Shown here: positions 47,881-56,147 of the stretch, in pieces | Numbering within the stretch: the stretch's first letter is position 1 | Layout: every line of letters starts with the position of its first letter | Source of the DNA: Pseudomonas berkeleyensis | GTDB lineage: Bacteria > Pseudomonadota > Gammaproteobacteria > Pseudomonadales > Pseudomonadaceae | DNA: 64,000 bases | Direction: 5' to 3' | Assembly (NCBI RefSeq): GCF_014109765.1 | Contig: NZ_CP059139.1 | Coordinates: 1,116,001-1,180,000 of the forward strand | The notes under the pieces: model-generated | Told to the model about the DNA's origin: nothing | Seen by the model: only the letters and a program-made list of their open reading frames with translations | The model's database searches: none | Translations under genes and position numbers: made by a program

Positions 47881-48726
47881 TCAGGCGGCGCTTGCCTGAA
47901 CCTGTGGGGTGCCGTCGAATTCTTCACGTGTGGCGTGCAGCAGATCCAGGTTGTTGTGTTCCCAGGGATGGAAACCGTCCTTGAAGAAATCCAGATAAGT
48001 GCGGATCAACGGGCGGAACACGCCTTCCTTGCCCCACATCCAGCGGATGCCGTCGCGCCATACCCGCCAGTTCCACAGCAGACCGTCGACTTTGAGCATG
48101 TGTGCCAGGCCGCGCGTGGTATCGAGCACGAAGAAGAAGGTGCCCATGATCATCGCTCGGCGCAGCAACTTGCGGCTGCCACACACCTGGTTGTAGACAT
48201 CGAAGGCCACCGCTTTATGCTCGGTTTCCTCCAGCGCGTGCCAGCGCCACAGGCGCGCCAGCGTGGGGTGGGCTTCGGCCATGTATCCGCCATTTCTCAG
48301 CAGGCCATCGGCCATGATGGCGGTGATGTGCTCCAGCGCTGCCGTCGCCGCCAGTTGGCGCTGTGGCGAGAATTTCTTCTGCGTGTAGCGAATGCGCGCG
48401 CGGGCGCGTTTCTCGATGCGTTCGACGTTGTAGCCCAGATCGCGTAGGCGCTGGCTGTACTCCAGGTGTTCACGGCTGTGATGGCCTTCCTGGCCAATGA
48501 AGCCACGAATCTGTTCCTTGAGTACCGGGTCGTCGATACGGTCGCGAAACTGGCGCACCGAGTCGATGAAGAAGCGCTCGCCATCGGGAAACAACACCGA
48601 CATGGCATCGAACAAATGAGTCTTGAAGGCGTCGCCGCCGTTCCAGTGGCGCGGCAGCGGGTTGGGCAGATCGAAGTCCATGTGACGGGGGCGAATCTGC
48701 AATCCTTCCGGTGTGGTGCTGGCCAT
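47881..48726 (-). CDS. Metal-dependent hydrolase family protein (PF10118-like)
   Basis: 281-residue protein of the family called predicted metal-dependent hydrolase, a helical, ferritin-like di-iron/dimetal fold. Possible ligands are E and H in GQEGHHSREHLEYS (about 90), AALEHITAIM and ALEETEHKAVAFDVY (about 175). The reaction is unknown. The ATG at 48726 has GGAG 6 nt before it; 48756 is an alternative. It is divergent from the AraC regulator gene. Confidence 0.87.
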   Translation of the reverse strand: MASTTPEGLQIRPRHMDFDLPNPLPRHWNGGDAFKTHLFDAMSVLFPDGERFFIDSVRQFRDRIDDPVLKEQIRGFIGQEGHHSREHLEYSQRLRDLGYNVERIEKRARARIRYTQKKFSPQRQLAATAALEHITAIMADGLLRNGGYMAEAHPTLARLWRWHALEETEHKAVAFDVYNQVCGSRKLLRRAMIMGTFFFVLDTTRGLAHMLKVDGLLWNWRVWRDGIRWMWGKEGVFRPLIRTYLDFFKDGFHPWEHNNLDLLHATREEFDGTPQVQASAA

Positions 48727-48940
48727 GAGGGCTCCATTGCGCTGTTTGACTGGCATTCACTATGGGCGTTATGCGTTGTCGGGCACAGGTTCGTAACAGC
48801 CAAGGTGACAGTCATATCTGGCCAATGCGCTATTCCAATAAAAAGTTGGGGTAGTGGCCTGAGAGCGAACACTGATTCGCTGGGTTAAGGTTTGTCATCA
48901 GGCAGGTCATTTGCGGCCAGCCACCCAGAACGACACGCCC

Positions 48941-49963
48941 ATGAAACAAACCCTGAATTTCACGGCTGAACTGGTGCCGGTTGCCTATGCCGAAGCGTTG
49001 CTGGCGCTGGCCGAAGAACTTGGCCTCGAACAGGGCGAGTTGTTCGCCCTGGCGCGGCTGCGTCCCGAGGTGCTTGGCAGTCCCAATGGTCGGCTTTCCT
49101 TCCTTGATTTCCATCTGCTGACTCAGGCCGCGTTGGAACGTTGTCATGAGCCAGCACTCGGCCTGGTGCTGGGCCAGCGATTGAATGTCTCCACCCATGG
49201 CATCCTCGGCTACGCGGTGCTGTCCAGTGCCAATCTGGGCAAGGCGTTGCATTTCGCGCTCAAGTATTACCGCGTGCTTGGCCTGGCGTTCGAGCTGGAG
49301 CTGGTGGAGCAGGGCGAGGATATGGAGTTGCGCGCGGTCGAGTCCTTTCCCATGGGGCCGCAGTCGCGTTTCGCCGCCGAGGGCCTGCTGACCAGTATCC
49401 ATACCATCGCGCGCTTTCTCTTGGGCGAGGAGCTGCAAGGGCTTGCCGTCGGCTTCGCCCATACGGCGCCTGATTATGCCGAGCGCTATGCCGAGGTCTT
49501 TGGCGTGGCAGCGCAATTCGAGCAGCCCTATCACTGGCTGCGTTTGCCGCGGCATTATCTGGAACGCCCCATGGCCCTGGCCAATCCGGCCACGGTGCAG
49601 ATGTGCGAGCAGCAGTGCGAAGCGCTGCTGGCCAGCCTCGATGTGCAGGACGGCCTGCTGACCCGCTTGCGCCGCCTGCTATTGGCCCGCCCAGGCGAGT
49701 TTCCCGACCTGGAAAGCGCCGCGAGCGCCCTGCATACCAGCGGCCGTAGCCTGCGTCGACACCTGGCACAGATGGGCACCAGCTACCAGCAGGTACTCGA
49801 CGAGGTACGCAAGCGCCTGGCCCTGCAATACCTCACCACCACGCATTTGCCGCTGTATGAAATCGCTTATCTGCTGGGCTTCAGCGACCCGTCCAACTTC
49901 CGCCGTGCATTCCGCAAATGGACGGGTAAACTGCCTGGCGATTATCGAAACGAGGCACCCTGA
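48941..49963 (+). CDS. AraC family transcriptional regulator (OruR-like)
   Basis: 340 residues: N-terminal effector domain of the Arabinose_bd type (about 20-205, HGILGYAVLSSANLGKAL) and C-terminal AraC HTH pair about 240-335 (SAASALHTSGRSLRRHLAQMG and IAYLLGFSDPSNFRRAFRKWTG, each quoted in part). Gene order matches P. aeruginosa oruR (PA0831), a regulator of ornithine use, but function here is not shown; no ornithine gene is next to it. Its TGA overlaps the start of the next gene (TGATG). Confidence 0.9.
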   Translation: MKQTLNFTAELVPVAYAEALLALAEELGLEQGELFALARLRPEVLGSPNGRLSFLDFHLLTQAALERCHEPALGLVLGQRLNVSTHGILGYAVLSSANLGKALHFALKYYRVLGLAFELELVEQGEDMELRAVESFPMGPQSRFAAEGLLTSIHTIARFLLGEELQGLAVGFAHTAPDYAERYAEVFGVAAQFEQPYHWLRLPRHYLERPMALANPATVQMCEQQCEALLASLDVQDGLLTRLRRLLLARPGEFPDLESAASALHTSGRSLRRHLAQMGTSYQQVLDEVRKRLALQYLTTTHLPLYEIAYLLGFSDPSNFRRAFRKWTGKLPGDYRNEAP

Positions 49964-50598
49964 TGAGCACCGCCCTGATCCGCGAAACCTTCCCCGTCGG
50001 CCCCTTGCAGTGCAACTGCACGATCATCGGTGATCCCTTGACCAAGAAGGCCATCGTGGTCGATCCGGGTGGCAATCCCGATCTGATCATGGCGCGACTG
50101 GATGCTCATGGCCTGAAGGTGGTGAGCATCATTCACACTCACGCGCACCTCGATCACTTCCTCGCTTCAGGGCAGATGAAGGAGAAGACCGGTGCCACCT
50201 TGCATCTGCACAAGGAGGATCAGTTCCTCTGGGATAACCTGGAGATGCAATGCAGCATGTTCGGTGTGCCCTACACGCCGGTTCCGGCGCCGGACAAATG
50301 GCTGGCCGATGACGAAGAGCTGGCCTGCGGTTGTGGTGTGGCCCTGCATACGCCTGGGCATACGCCGGGCTCGATGAGTTTCTGGTTCGCGGACGCCAAG
50401 TTGCTGATCGCGGGGGACACGTTGTTCCGTCGTGGCATCGGGCGTACCGACCTATGGGGTGGTGACTACGCCACCATCGAGCGCTCGATCAAGCAGCGGC
50501 TCTACAGCCTCGACGAGGAGGCCACCGTGGTCACCGGTCATGGCCCGGATACTCGCTTGGGCGATGAGATGCGTGAGAACCCCTTTATTCGTGCGTGA
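49963..50598 (+). CDS. MBL-fold metallo-hydrolase (glyoxalase II-like)
   Basis: 211-residue metallo-beta-lactamase-fold enzyme. Metal motif HTHAHLDH (about 49-56), then the H in ALHTPGHTPGS (about 130), D in IAGDTLF (about 150) and H in VTGHGPDTR (about 193) form the full dinuclear site. Family members hydrolyse thioesters such as S-lactoylglutathione or persulfides; the short length lacks the glyoxalase II C-terminal domain. Start ATG overlaps the AraC stop, so it is translationally coupled with that regulator gene. Confidence 0.92.
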   Translation: MSTALIRETFPVGPLQCNCTIIGDPLTKKAIVVDPGGNPDLIMARLDAHGLKVVSIIHTHAHLDHFLASGQMKEKTGATLHLHKEDQFLWDNLEMQCSMFGVPYTPVPAPDKWLADDEELACGCGVALHTPGHTPGSMSFWFADAKLLIAGDTLFRRGIGRTDLWGGDYATIERSIKQRLYSLDEEATVVTGHGPDTRLGDEMRENPFIRA

Positions 50599-50662
50599 CA
50601 GGGCACTAATGCAGGCGTGAGGACTCAAAGAGCCATCACCCACCGTTCATGGAGAATCCTTC

Positions 50663-51331
50663 ATGTTCCGCCTTTCCCTGATCGCCTTGTGTTCCTCCGC
50701 GCTGCTGCTCAGTGGCTGCGCTTCGCAAAACCCCTATGACCAGAGCGCACCGAGCTCTAACCGCACCGCTACCTATGGCGGTATCGGTGCGCTGGCTGGT
50801 GCGGCTGCCGGTGCGTTGATCAACCATGACAACCGTGGCAAGGGCGCGCTGATCGGCGCGGCCGTGGCTGGCGCGGCGGCGGCTGGTTATGGCTACTACG
50901 CCGACAAGCAGGAGGAGGAGCTGCGCCGCAGCATGCAGGGCACCGGTGTCGAGGTGCAGCGCCAGGGTGACGTGATCCAATTGATCATGCCCGGCAATAT
51001 CACCTTTGCCACCGACTCCGCGCAGATCGCCAGCAGCTTCTATCAGCCGCTGAACAACCTGGCCAACTCCTTCCGCCAGTACAACCAGAACAGTATCGAG
51101 GTGGTCGGTCATACTGACAGCACCGGCTCGCACAGCCACAACATGGGGCTGTCGCAGCGCCGTGCGCAGAGCGTGGCTGATTACCTGCTGGCGCAGGGCG
51201 TCGATCCGAGCCGGGTCAGCACCCGCGGCATGGGGCCGGATCAGCCGGTAGCGAGCAATGCCACTGCGGAAGGACGGGCGCAGAACCGCCGCGTCGAGGT
51301 GACACTGCGCCCGCTGCCTGGCGTGCAGTGA
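50663..51331 (+). CDS. OmpA family lipoprotein (YiaD-like), copy 1
   Basis: 222-residue lipoprotein with lipobox LLSGC (about 16-20), glycine-zipper-like segment (YGGIGALAGAAAGALINHDN) and OmpA C-terminal peptidoglycan-binding domain (about 100-215; HTDSTGSHSHNMGLSQRRAQSV and ATAEGRAQNRRVEV, each in part). It links the outer membrane to the cell wall. A tandem paralogue follows after 144 bp. Confidence 0.93.
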   Translation: MFRLSLIALCSSALLLSGCASQNPYDQSAPSSNRTATYGGIGALAGAAAGALINHDNRGKGALIGAAVAGAAAAGYGYYADKQEEELRRSMQGTGVEVQRQGDVIQLIMPGNITFATDSAQIASSFYQPLNNLANSFRQYNQNSIEVVGHTDSTGSHSHNMGLSQRRAQSVADYLLAQGVDPSRVSTRGMGPDQPVASNATAEGRAQNRRVEVTLRPLPGVQ

Positions 51332-51475
51332 TGCCTGTGTATCGGGCAGACATGGTCTAGATCGCGGTTCCTCACCGCCCGTGCTGATAAGCTTGCGCGG
51401 AACTTCGCCTTGCCCAGGTGGCTCGAAGACTGTGGCATGTCTGCCTGATACCAGAAGAAATCCTAAGGAAAAGTT

Positions 51476-52132
51476 ATGAAGACCAGACGTAATCTGATCG
51501 CAGCAACTGCGCTCATGGCCATGCTGGCTGGCTGCACCACCAACCCCTACACCGGCGAAAGTCAGGCTGGCAAAGCCGGCGTTTATGGCGGTGTCGGTGC
51601 CGTTACCGGTGCCGTGATCGGGGCTGCGACTTCGAGCAAGAAAGATCGCGGCAAAGGTGCACTGATCGGTGCGGCAGTGGGTGGCGCTGCTGGTGGTGGT
51701 TACGGCTATTACGTCGACACCCAGGAAGCCAAACTGCGCCAGACGCTGCAGGGCACTGGCGTACAGGTTCAGCGCAATGGCGATGACCTGAAACTGATCA
51801 TGCCGGGCAACATCACCTTCGGTAGCAACTCGGCGGACATTTCCAGCAGTTTCTACCCGACGCTCAATTCGCTGGTGCTGGTGTTCAAGGAGTTCAACAA
51901 GAACGGCGTGGACATCGTCGGCCATACCGACAGCACCGGTTCGCAGGAACTCAACCAGAGCCTGTCGCAGCGTCGAGCACAAAGCGTGGCCAATTACCTG
52001 ACCGCCAATGGCGTGCCAGGGCAGCGCATCTCTGCATACGGTGCCGGCCCGAGCCAACCGATTGCCAGCAACTCCACCGATGCTGGCCGTGCGCAGAACC
52101 GTCGTGTCGAGATCAACCTGCGTCCGCTCTGA
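51476..52132 (+). CDS. OmpA family lipoprotein (YiaD-like), copy 2
   Basis: 218-residue paralogue of the preceding gene: lipobox MLAGC (about 17-21), glycine-zipper YGGVGAVTGAVIGAATSS, and the OmpA domain with HTDSTGSQELNQSLSQRRAQ and GRAQNRRVEINLRPL. Blocks such as GYYVDTQEAKLRQTLQGTGV against GYYADKQEEELRRSMQGTGV show a gene duplication. AAGGAAAAG precedes the ATG. Terminator follows. Confidence 0.93.
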   Translation: MKTRRNLIAATALMAMLAGCTTNPYTGESQAGKAGVYGGVGAVTGAVIGAATSSKKDRGKGALIGAAVGGAAGGGYGYYVDTQEAKLRQTLQGTGVQVQRNGDDLKLIMPGNITFGSNSADISSSFYPTLNSLVLVFKEFNKNGVDIVGHTDSTGSQELNQSLSQRRAQSVANYLTANGVPGQRISAYGAGPSQPIASNSTDAGRAQNRRVEINLRPL

Positions 52133-52150
52133 GTCGTCGCCGCGTTGAAC

Positions 52151-52177
52151 GAAAGCCTCCCTATGGGAGGCTTTTTC
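52151..52177 (+). terminator. Terminator after OmpA-like lipoprotein gene
   Basis: Stem GAAAGCCTCCC / GGGAGGCTTTTTC with a 3-nt loop and T run. Confidence 0.88.
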
Positions 52178-52385
52178 GTATCCGTTGCCCGTTTTTTGCC
52201 AGCCCTCCAGATTCTTTCGGCCAAGCGGCGCAGGGTGTTCCCGACATTTTTCGTGACCGCCTGTCGTGTCTCTCCTGGCAAAAGGCCAGCCATTCAAAAG
52301 CTGACTAGAATGCTTGCTGTGGTTCTGTGAAGTCCGCGTGCGGATGGCTCGTGCGCGTTGGTTCTGGATGACCGAGGGAGTGCGA

Positions 52386-55300
52386 ATGGAAGACGGAGCT
52401 GTCGAGCGGCCGCCGAGGCCCTGGATACCGTTACTGGTTGCCTTGTGTCTGCTATTTGGGCTGGGAAGCCTGATTTTCTGGCAGTGGAGTACGCTGCAGA
52501 AACGAGAACTCGAAGACAGTCAGCACCGGTTCCAGCTCGAAGCGCAGGATATCGGCCAGCGAGTCGTGGCGCGGATGCAGGCATACGAGATGGTGCTGCG
52601 TGGGGTTTCCGGCCTGATGACCGGCAGCGACCGGGTTTCACCCGTCGAGTGGGAGCGCGCACTGGATCAACTGCAGCTGCAGGATCGCTATCCCGGCATC
52701 CAGGCTGTTGCCTGGTCACGTTTTCTGCTGCCTGAGCAACTCGCCGAGTTTCGCGCAGAGCTGCAGGCAGAAGGGCGCCTCGATTACCAGATGTTCCCAG
52801 CCGAGCAGCGCGATCATTATCTGCCTATCGACTACGTCAGCCCGCTGGACTGGCGTAATCGCCGGGTGCTGGGGTTCGACATGCTCAGCGAGGCGATCCG
52901 GCGAGAGGCCATCGAGCACAGCATCGACAGTGGCGAAGCCAGCCTGAGTGGGCCGGTGGTGCTGCGCCAGGAAATCGATGTCAACGTGCAGCAGGGCGTT
53001 CTGCTGTTTCTGCCGGTGTTTCGGCCCGGGCTGCCACTCAATTCCGCCGAGCAGCGCCGTGCCGCCTTGCTTGGCGTGGTGCACGGCGCCTTTCGTAGCC
53101 ACGATCTGATGGAGGGCATCCTGGGTTCGCAGACCCGGCGTTTCGATATCGTTCTGAAGGATCTGCAAGCGCAGGATATCCAGCTACTCAGCGGCGAAAC
53201 CCAGGCCAATGGTTGGAAGCCGCGCTTTCGCAATCATCTGGAACTGCCCTTGTATGGCCGCGTGTGGAGCCTGGATGTGATCGGTACGGTCGAGTACGAG
53301 CGCAGCCTGGTCGATCGTACGGGGACGCTGGGCTTATGGGCGGGGCTGGCCGCGGCATTGCTGTTGGCAATGCTGGTTGGCGGTTACCTCTATCAGCGCG
53401 AACGCAAACTGCACATCAGCGAAAAGGCGGCCGTCGAGTTGCAGGAGCGGGAAGAGCGTTTCCGCATGCTGGTAGAACGGCTACCGGTGGCGACGCTGCT
53501 GTGCGATGCCAAGGGGCGCATTGAAATGGCCAACCGCAGTGCGGCCGAGCTGTTCGATTGCACCCTCAACGGTTTGATCGGTGAGACGGTGCTGCGTGTG
53601 CTGCCCAACATCGAATCCCCGCAGGACTTGCTGGAGCAACTGAGCGAGAGCGACGAGCGCATGGTGCGTACGCTGCGCGGCGAGTCGATCCCGGTGAGTA
53701 TCAGCCTCAATCCGCTGCATGAGGGCAGCAGCTATCTGATCAATCTGGTCGACCTGCGTGCACGTAAGGTGGCCGAGGAACGTTTCCGCCTGGTGGTAGA
53801 AGCTTCGCCCAACGCCATCGTGCTGGTGGATGGTCTGGGTCGTATCGCCATGGTCAATCGGCAGACCGAGCTGCTGTTCGGCTACGAGCGTCAGATGCTG
53901 CTTGGCGAACCAGTGGAAATGCTCCTGCCGGCGGCGCTGCGGGGTAGCCATGTGGCGATGCGTCGCGGCTACCAGGCGATGCCCGAGCAGCGGCGTATGG
54001 GCGGTAATCGTGAGCTGTTCGGTCAGCACCGCGAAGGCAAGATGATTCCGCTGGAGGTGGGGCTGTCGCCGATTCGCAGTGGCGACGAAAACCTGGTGCA
54101 GGCGGTGATCATCGACATCAGCGAGCGCAAGGCGGCCGAGCAGAAATTGCGCGAGCAGGCGGAGCAGCTGTTGCTGGCCAACCGCTACAAGTCCGAATTC
54201 CTCGCCAACATGTCCCATGAGCTGCGCACACCGCTCAACAGCATCCTGATCCTCAGCGACCAGTTGCGGCAGAACCTGGCAGGCAATCTCACCGAGAAAC
54301 AGACCAAGCATGCCGACATCGTCCATCGCGCCGGCAGCGATCTGCTGCAACTGATCAATGATGTGCTCGACCTGGCCAAGGTCGAGTCCGGCCGCATGCA
54401 GCTCAAGCTCGAACCAATCAACGTGCAGGACGTGTTGGTGGAATTGGACGCCAGCTTGCGGCCGATGGCCGAGATCAAGGGGTTGCGCCTGCACACCCAG
54501 ATCGAAGCCGGTGTGCCGCGGGTCATCCATACCGACCGTGTGCGCCTGCATCAGATCCTGCGCAACCTGCTATCCAACGCGCTGAAATTCACCGATCAGG
54601 GCGAGGTGACCTTGAGCGTCAGCAGCCAGGGGCGGCAGGAAGATGAGCGCGAGCTGTTGTGCTTCGCCGTGCGAGATAGCGGCATTGGTATCGATCCAGC
54701 GCAGCACGAGCAGGTATTCCACGCATTTCAACAAATCGACGGTTCCACCAGCCGCCGTTTTGGCGGAACCGGACTGGGCCTGGCCATCACTCGCCAACTG
54801 GTGCTGGCGCTCGATGGTGATATCCATTTGCAGAGTGCGCCGGGGCAGGGCTCCACCTTTACGGTTCGCTTGCCGGTGCAGACGGCGGCGATCACCATCG
54901 AGGCGCCTGTCGAAGGGCCGCAGCGAGCGGGCGACGGCCCGCCATTGTTGATCGTCGAGGACGATGCCAATTTCGCCTCGGTCATCGCCGAGGAGGCACA
55001 CGCTCATGGTTTCTCCAGCGTTCACTGCCGTACAGGTTTGCAGGCTCTGGGTGTGCTGCAGCAGGAGTCGTTCAATGCCGTGATCCTCGACATCCTGCTG
55101 CCGGATCTCAGTGGTTGGCAGCTGTTTCGTCGCTTGCGTGCTCAGCCGAACCACCGTTACACGCCGGTTCACATCATCTCCTGCGTACCGCAGCCGGCTG
55201 GCTGGAACGACGATGGAACGCGCTACCTGGTCAAGCCCATTGGCCGTGATGAGTTGGAGCAGGTGTTTCTCGAACTGCAGCATGGCGCTGTGCAGGAACA

Positions 55301-56102
55301 GGCGTTGCTGCTGGTCGAGGATGTCGAGGTCGAGCGCGAGCACTATCGTGAACAGCTGACCAGCCTGGGTTTCCAGGTGACCGCCTGCGCCAATGGCGAT
55401 CAGGCTCGCCTGGCCTACATGCAGGGGCAGTTCAGTGCCCTGGTGGTCGACCTCGACCTACCCGATCAGGATGGCTTCGCATTGCTCGACAGTCTCAATC
55501 AACTGCGCACGCTGCAGGGTACGCGTGTGGTCATCAACACCGGGGTGGACGTCAACCAGCAGACGCTGCAACGCCTGCGTCGCTACAGCGCGGTAGTGGT
55601 GCGTAAACATGGCGATGATACCGAGGCGTTGGGTCAGGCCGTACAGGGCTTCCTTGTTGACGTGCGCGCCCCTGAGCCGACGCATGCGCGGGTCAACCCG
55701 TTGCAGGGACGACGCATCCTGCTGGTGGATGACGACGTGCGTAACGTCTATGCGCTGACGGCATTGCTCGACGAAGTGGGGCTGCGTGTCAGCACGGCCA
55801 AGGACGGTCTCGAGGCCATCGCCAGTTATCAGCGCGATCCCTTCGACCTGATTCTGATGGATATGGCCATGCCCAACATGGACGGCTACACCGCCACGCG
55901 GTTGCTCAAGCAGGAGCACGGTTGTGTGATACCGATCATTGCGCTCACGGCTCATGCGATGAAGGGTGACCGTGAGAAATGCATCACGGCCGGAGCGGAC
56001 GACTACATGGCCAAGCCGATCAAGCGTGATGAGCTGCTGGAGCTGCTGGAGCGCTGGCTGAGCATGCCGCCCGTGCCACCTCTCAGCAATGATCTAACCT
56101 GA
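52386..56102 (+). CDS. CHASE-domain hybrid histidine kinase with three receiver domains
   Basis: 1238-residue inner-membrane hybrid kinase: TM1 about 12-34, CHASE extracellular sensor about 60-290 (VSPVEWERALDQLQLQDRYPG, in part), TM2 about 315-337, two PAS domains about 355-470 and 475-595, HisKA with the phospho-His in NMSHELRTPLNSI (about 611), HATPase about 715-840 (GTGLGLAI), and three receivers at about 853-965, 973-1085 and 1111-1225 with D in DILLPDL, DLDLPDQ and DMAMPNM. The lone-triple REC arrangement suggests a multi-step relay. ATG at 52386 has GAGGGA upstream. It overlaps no gene but is followed after 15-45 bp by the GGDEF-EAL regulator, its likely partner. Confidence 0.94.
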   Translation: MEDGAVERPPRPWIPLLVALCLLFGLGSLIFWQWSTLQKRELEDSQHRFQLEAQDIGQRVVARMQAYEMVLRGVSGLMTGSDRVSPVEWERALDQLQLQDRYPGIQAVAWSRFLLPEQLAEFRAELQAEGRLDYQMFPAEQRDHYLPIDYVSPLDWRNRRVLGFDMLSEAIRREAIEHSIDSGEASLSGPVVLRQEIDVNVQQGVLLFLPVFRPGLPLNSAEQRRAALLGVVHGAFRSHDLMEGILGSQTRRFDIVLKDLQAQDIQLLSGETQANGWKPRFRNHLELPLYGRVWSLDVIGTVEYERSLVDRTGTLGLWAGLAAALLLAMLVGGYLYQRERKLHISEKAAVELQEREERFRMLVERLPVATLLCDAKGRIEMANRSAAELFDCTLNGLIGETVLRVLPNIESPQDLLEQLSESDERMVRTLRGESIPVSISLNPLHEGSSYLINLVDLRARKVAEERFRLVVEASPNAIVLVDGLGRIAMVNRQTELLFGYERQMLLGEPVEMLLPAALRGSHVAMRRGYQAMPEQRRMGGNRELFGQHREGKMIPLEVGLSPIRSGDENLVQAVIIDISERKAAEQKLREQAEQLLLANRYKSEFLANMSHELRTPLNSILILSDQLRQNLAGNLTEKQTKHADIVHRAGSDLLQLINDVLDLAKVESGRMQLKLEPINVQDVLVELDASLRPMAEIKGLRLHTQIEAGVPRVIHTDRVRLHQILRNLLSNALKFTDQGEVTLSVSSQGRQEDERELLCFAVRDSGIGIDPAQHEQVFHAFQQIDGSTSRRFGGTGLGLAITRQLVLALDGDIHLQSAPGQGSTFTVRLPVQTAAITIEAPVEGPQRAGDGPPLLIVEDDANFASVIAEEAHAHGFSSVHCRTGLQALGVLQQESFNAVILDILLPDLSGWQLFRRLRAQPNHRYTPVHIISCVPQPAGWNDDGTRYLVKPIGRDELEQVFLELQHGAVQEQALLLVEDVEVEREHYREQLTSLGFQVTACANGDQARLAYMQGQFSALVVDLDLPDQDGFALLDSLNQLRTLQGTRVVINTGVDVNQQTLQRLRRYSAVVVRKHGDDTEALGQAVQGFLVDVRAPEPTHARVNPLQGRRILLVDDDVRNVYALTALLDEVGLRVSTAKDGLEAIASYQRDPFDLILMDMAMPNMDGYTATRLLKQEHGCVIPIIALTAHAMKGDREKCITAGADDYMAKPIKRDELLELLERWLSMPPVPPLSNDLT

Positions 56103-56147
56103 TAACAGGAGTTACCGGTGCAAGGGCAAAAGGACAGGGGAGTGACT

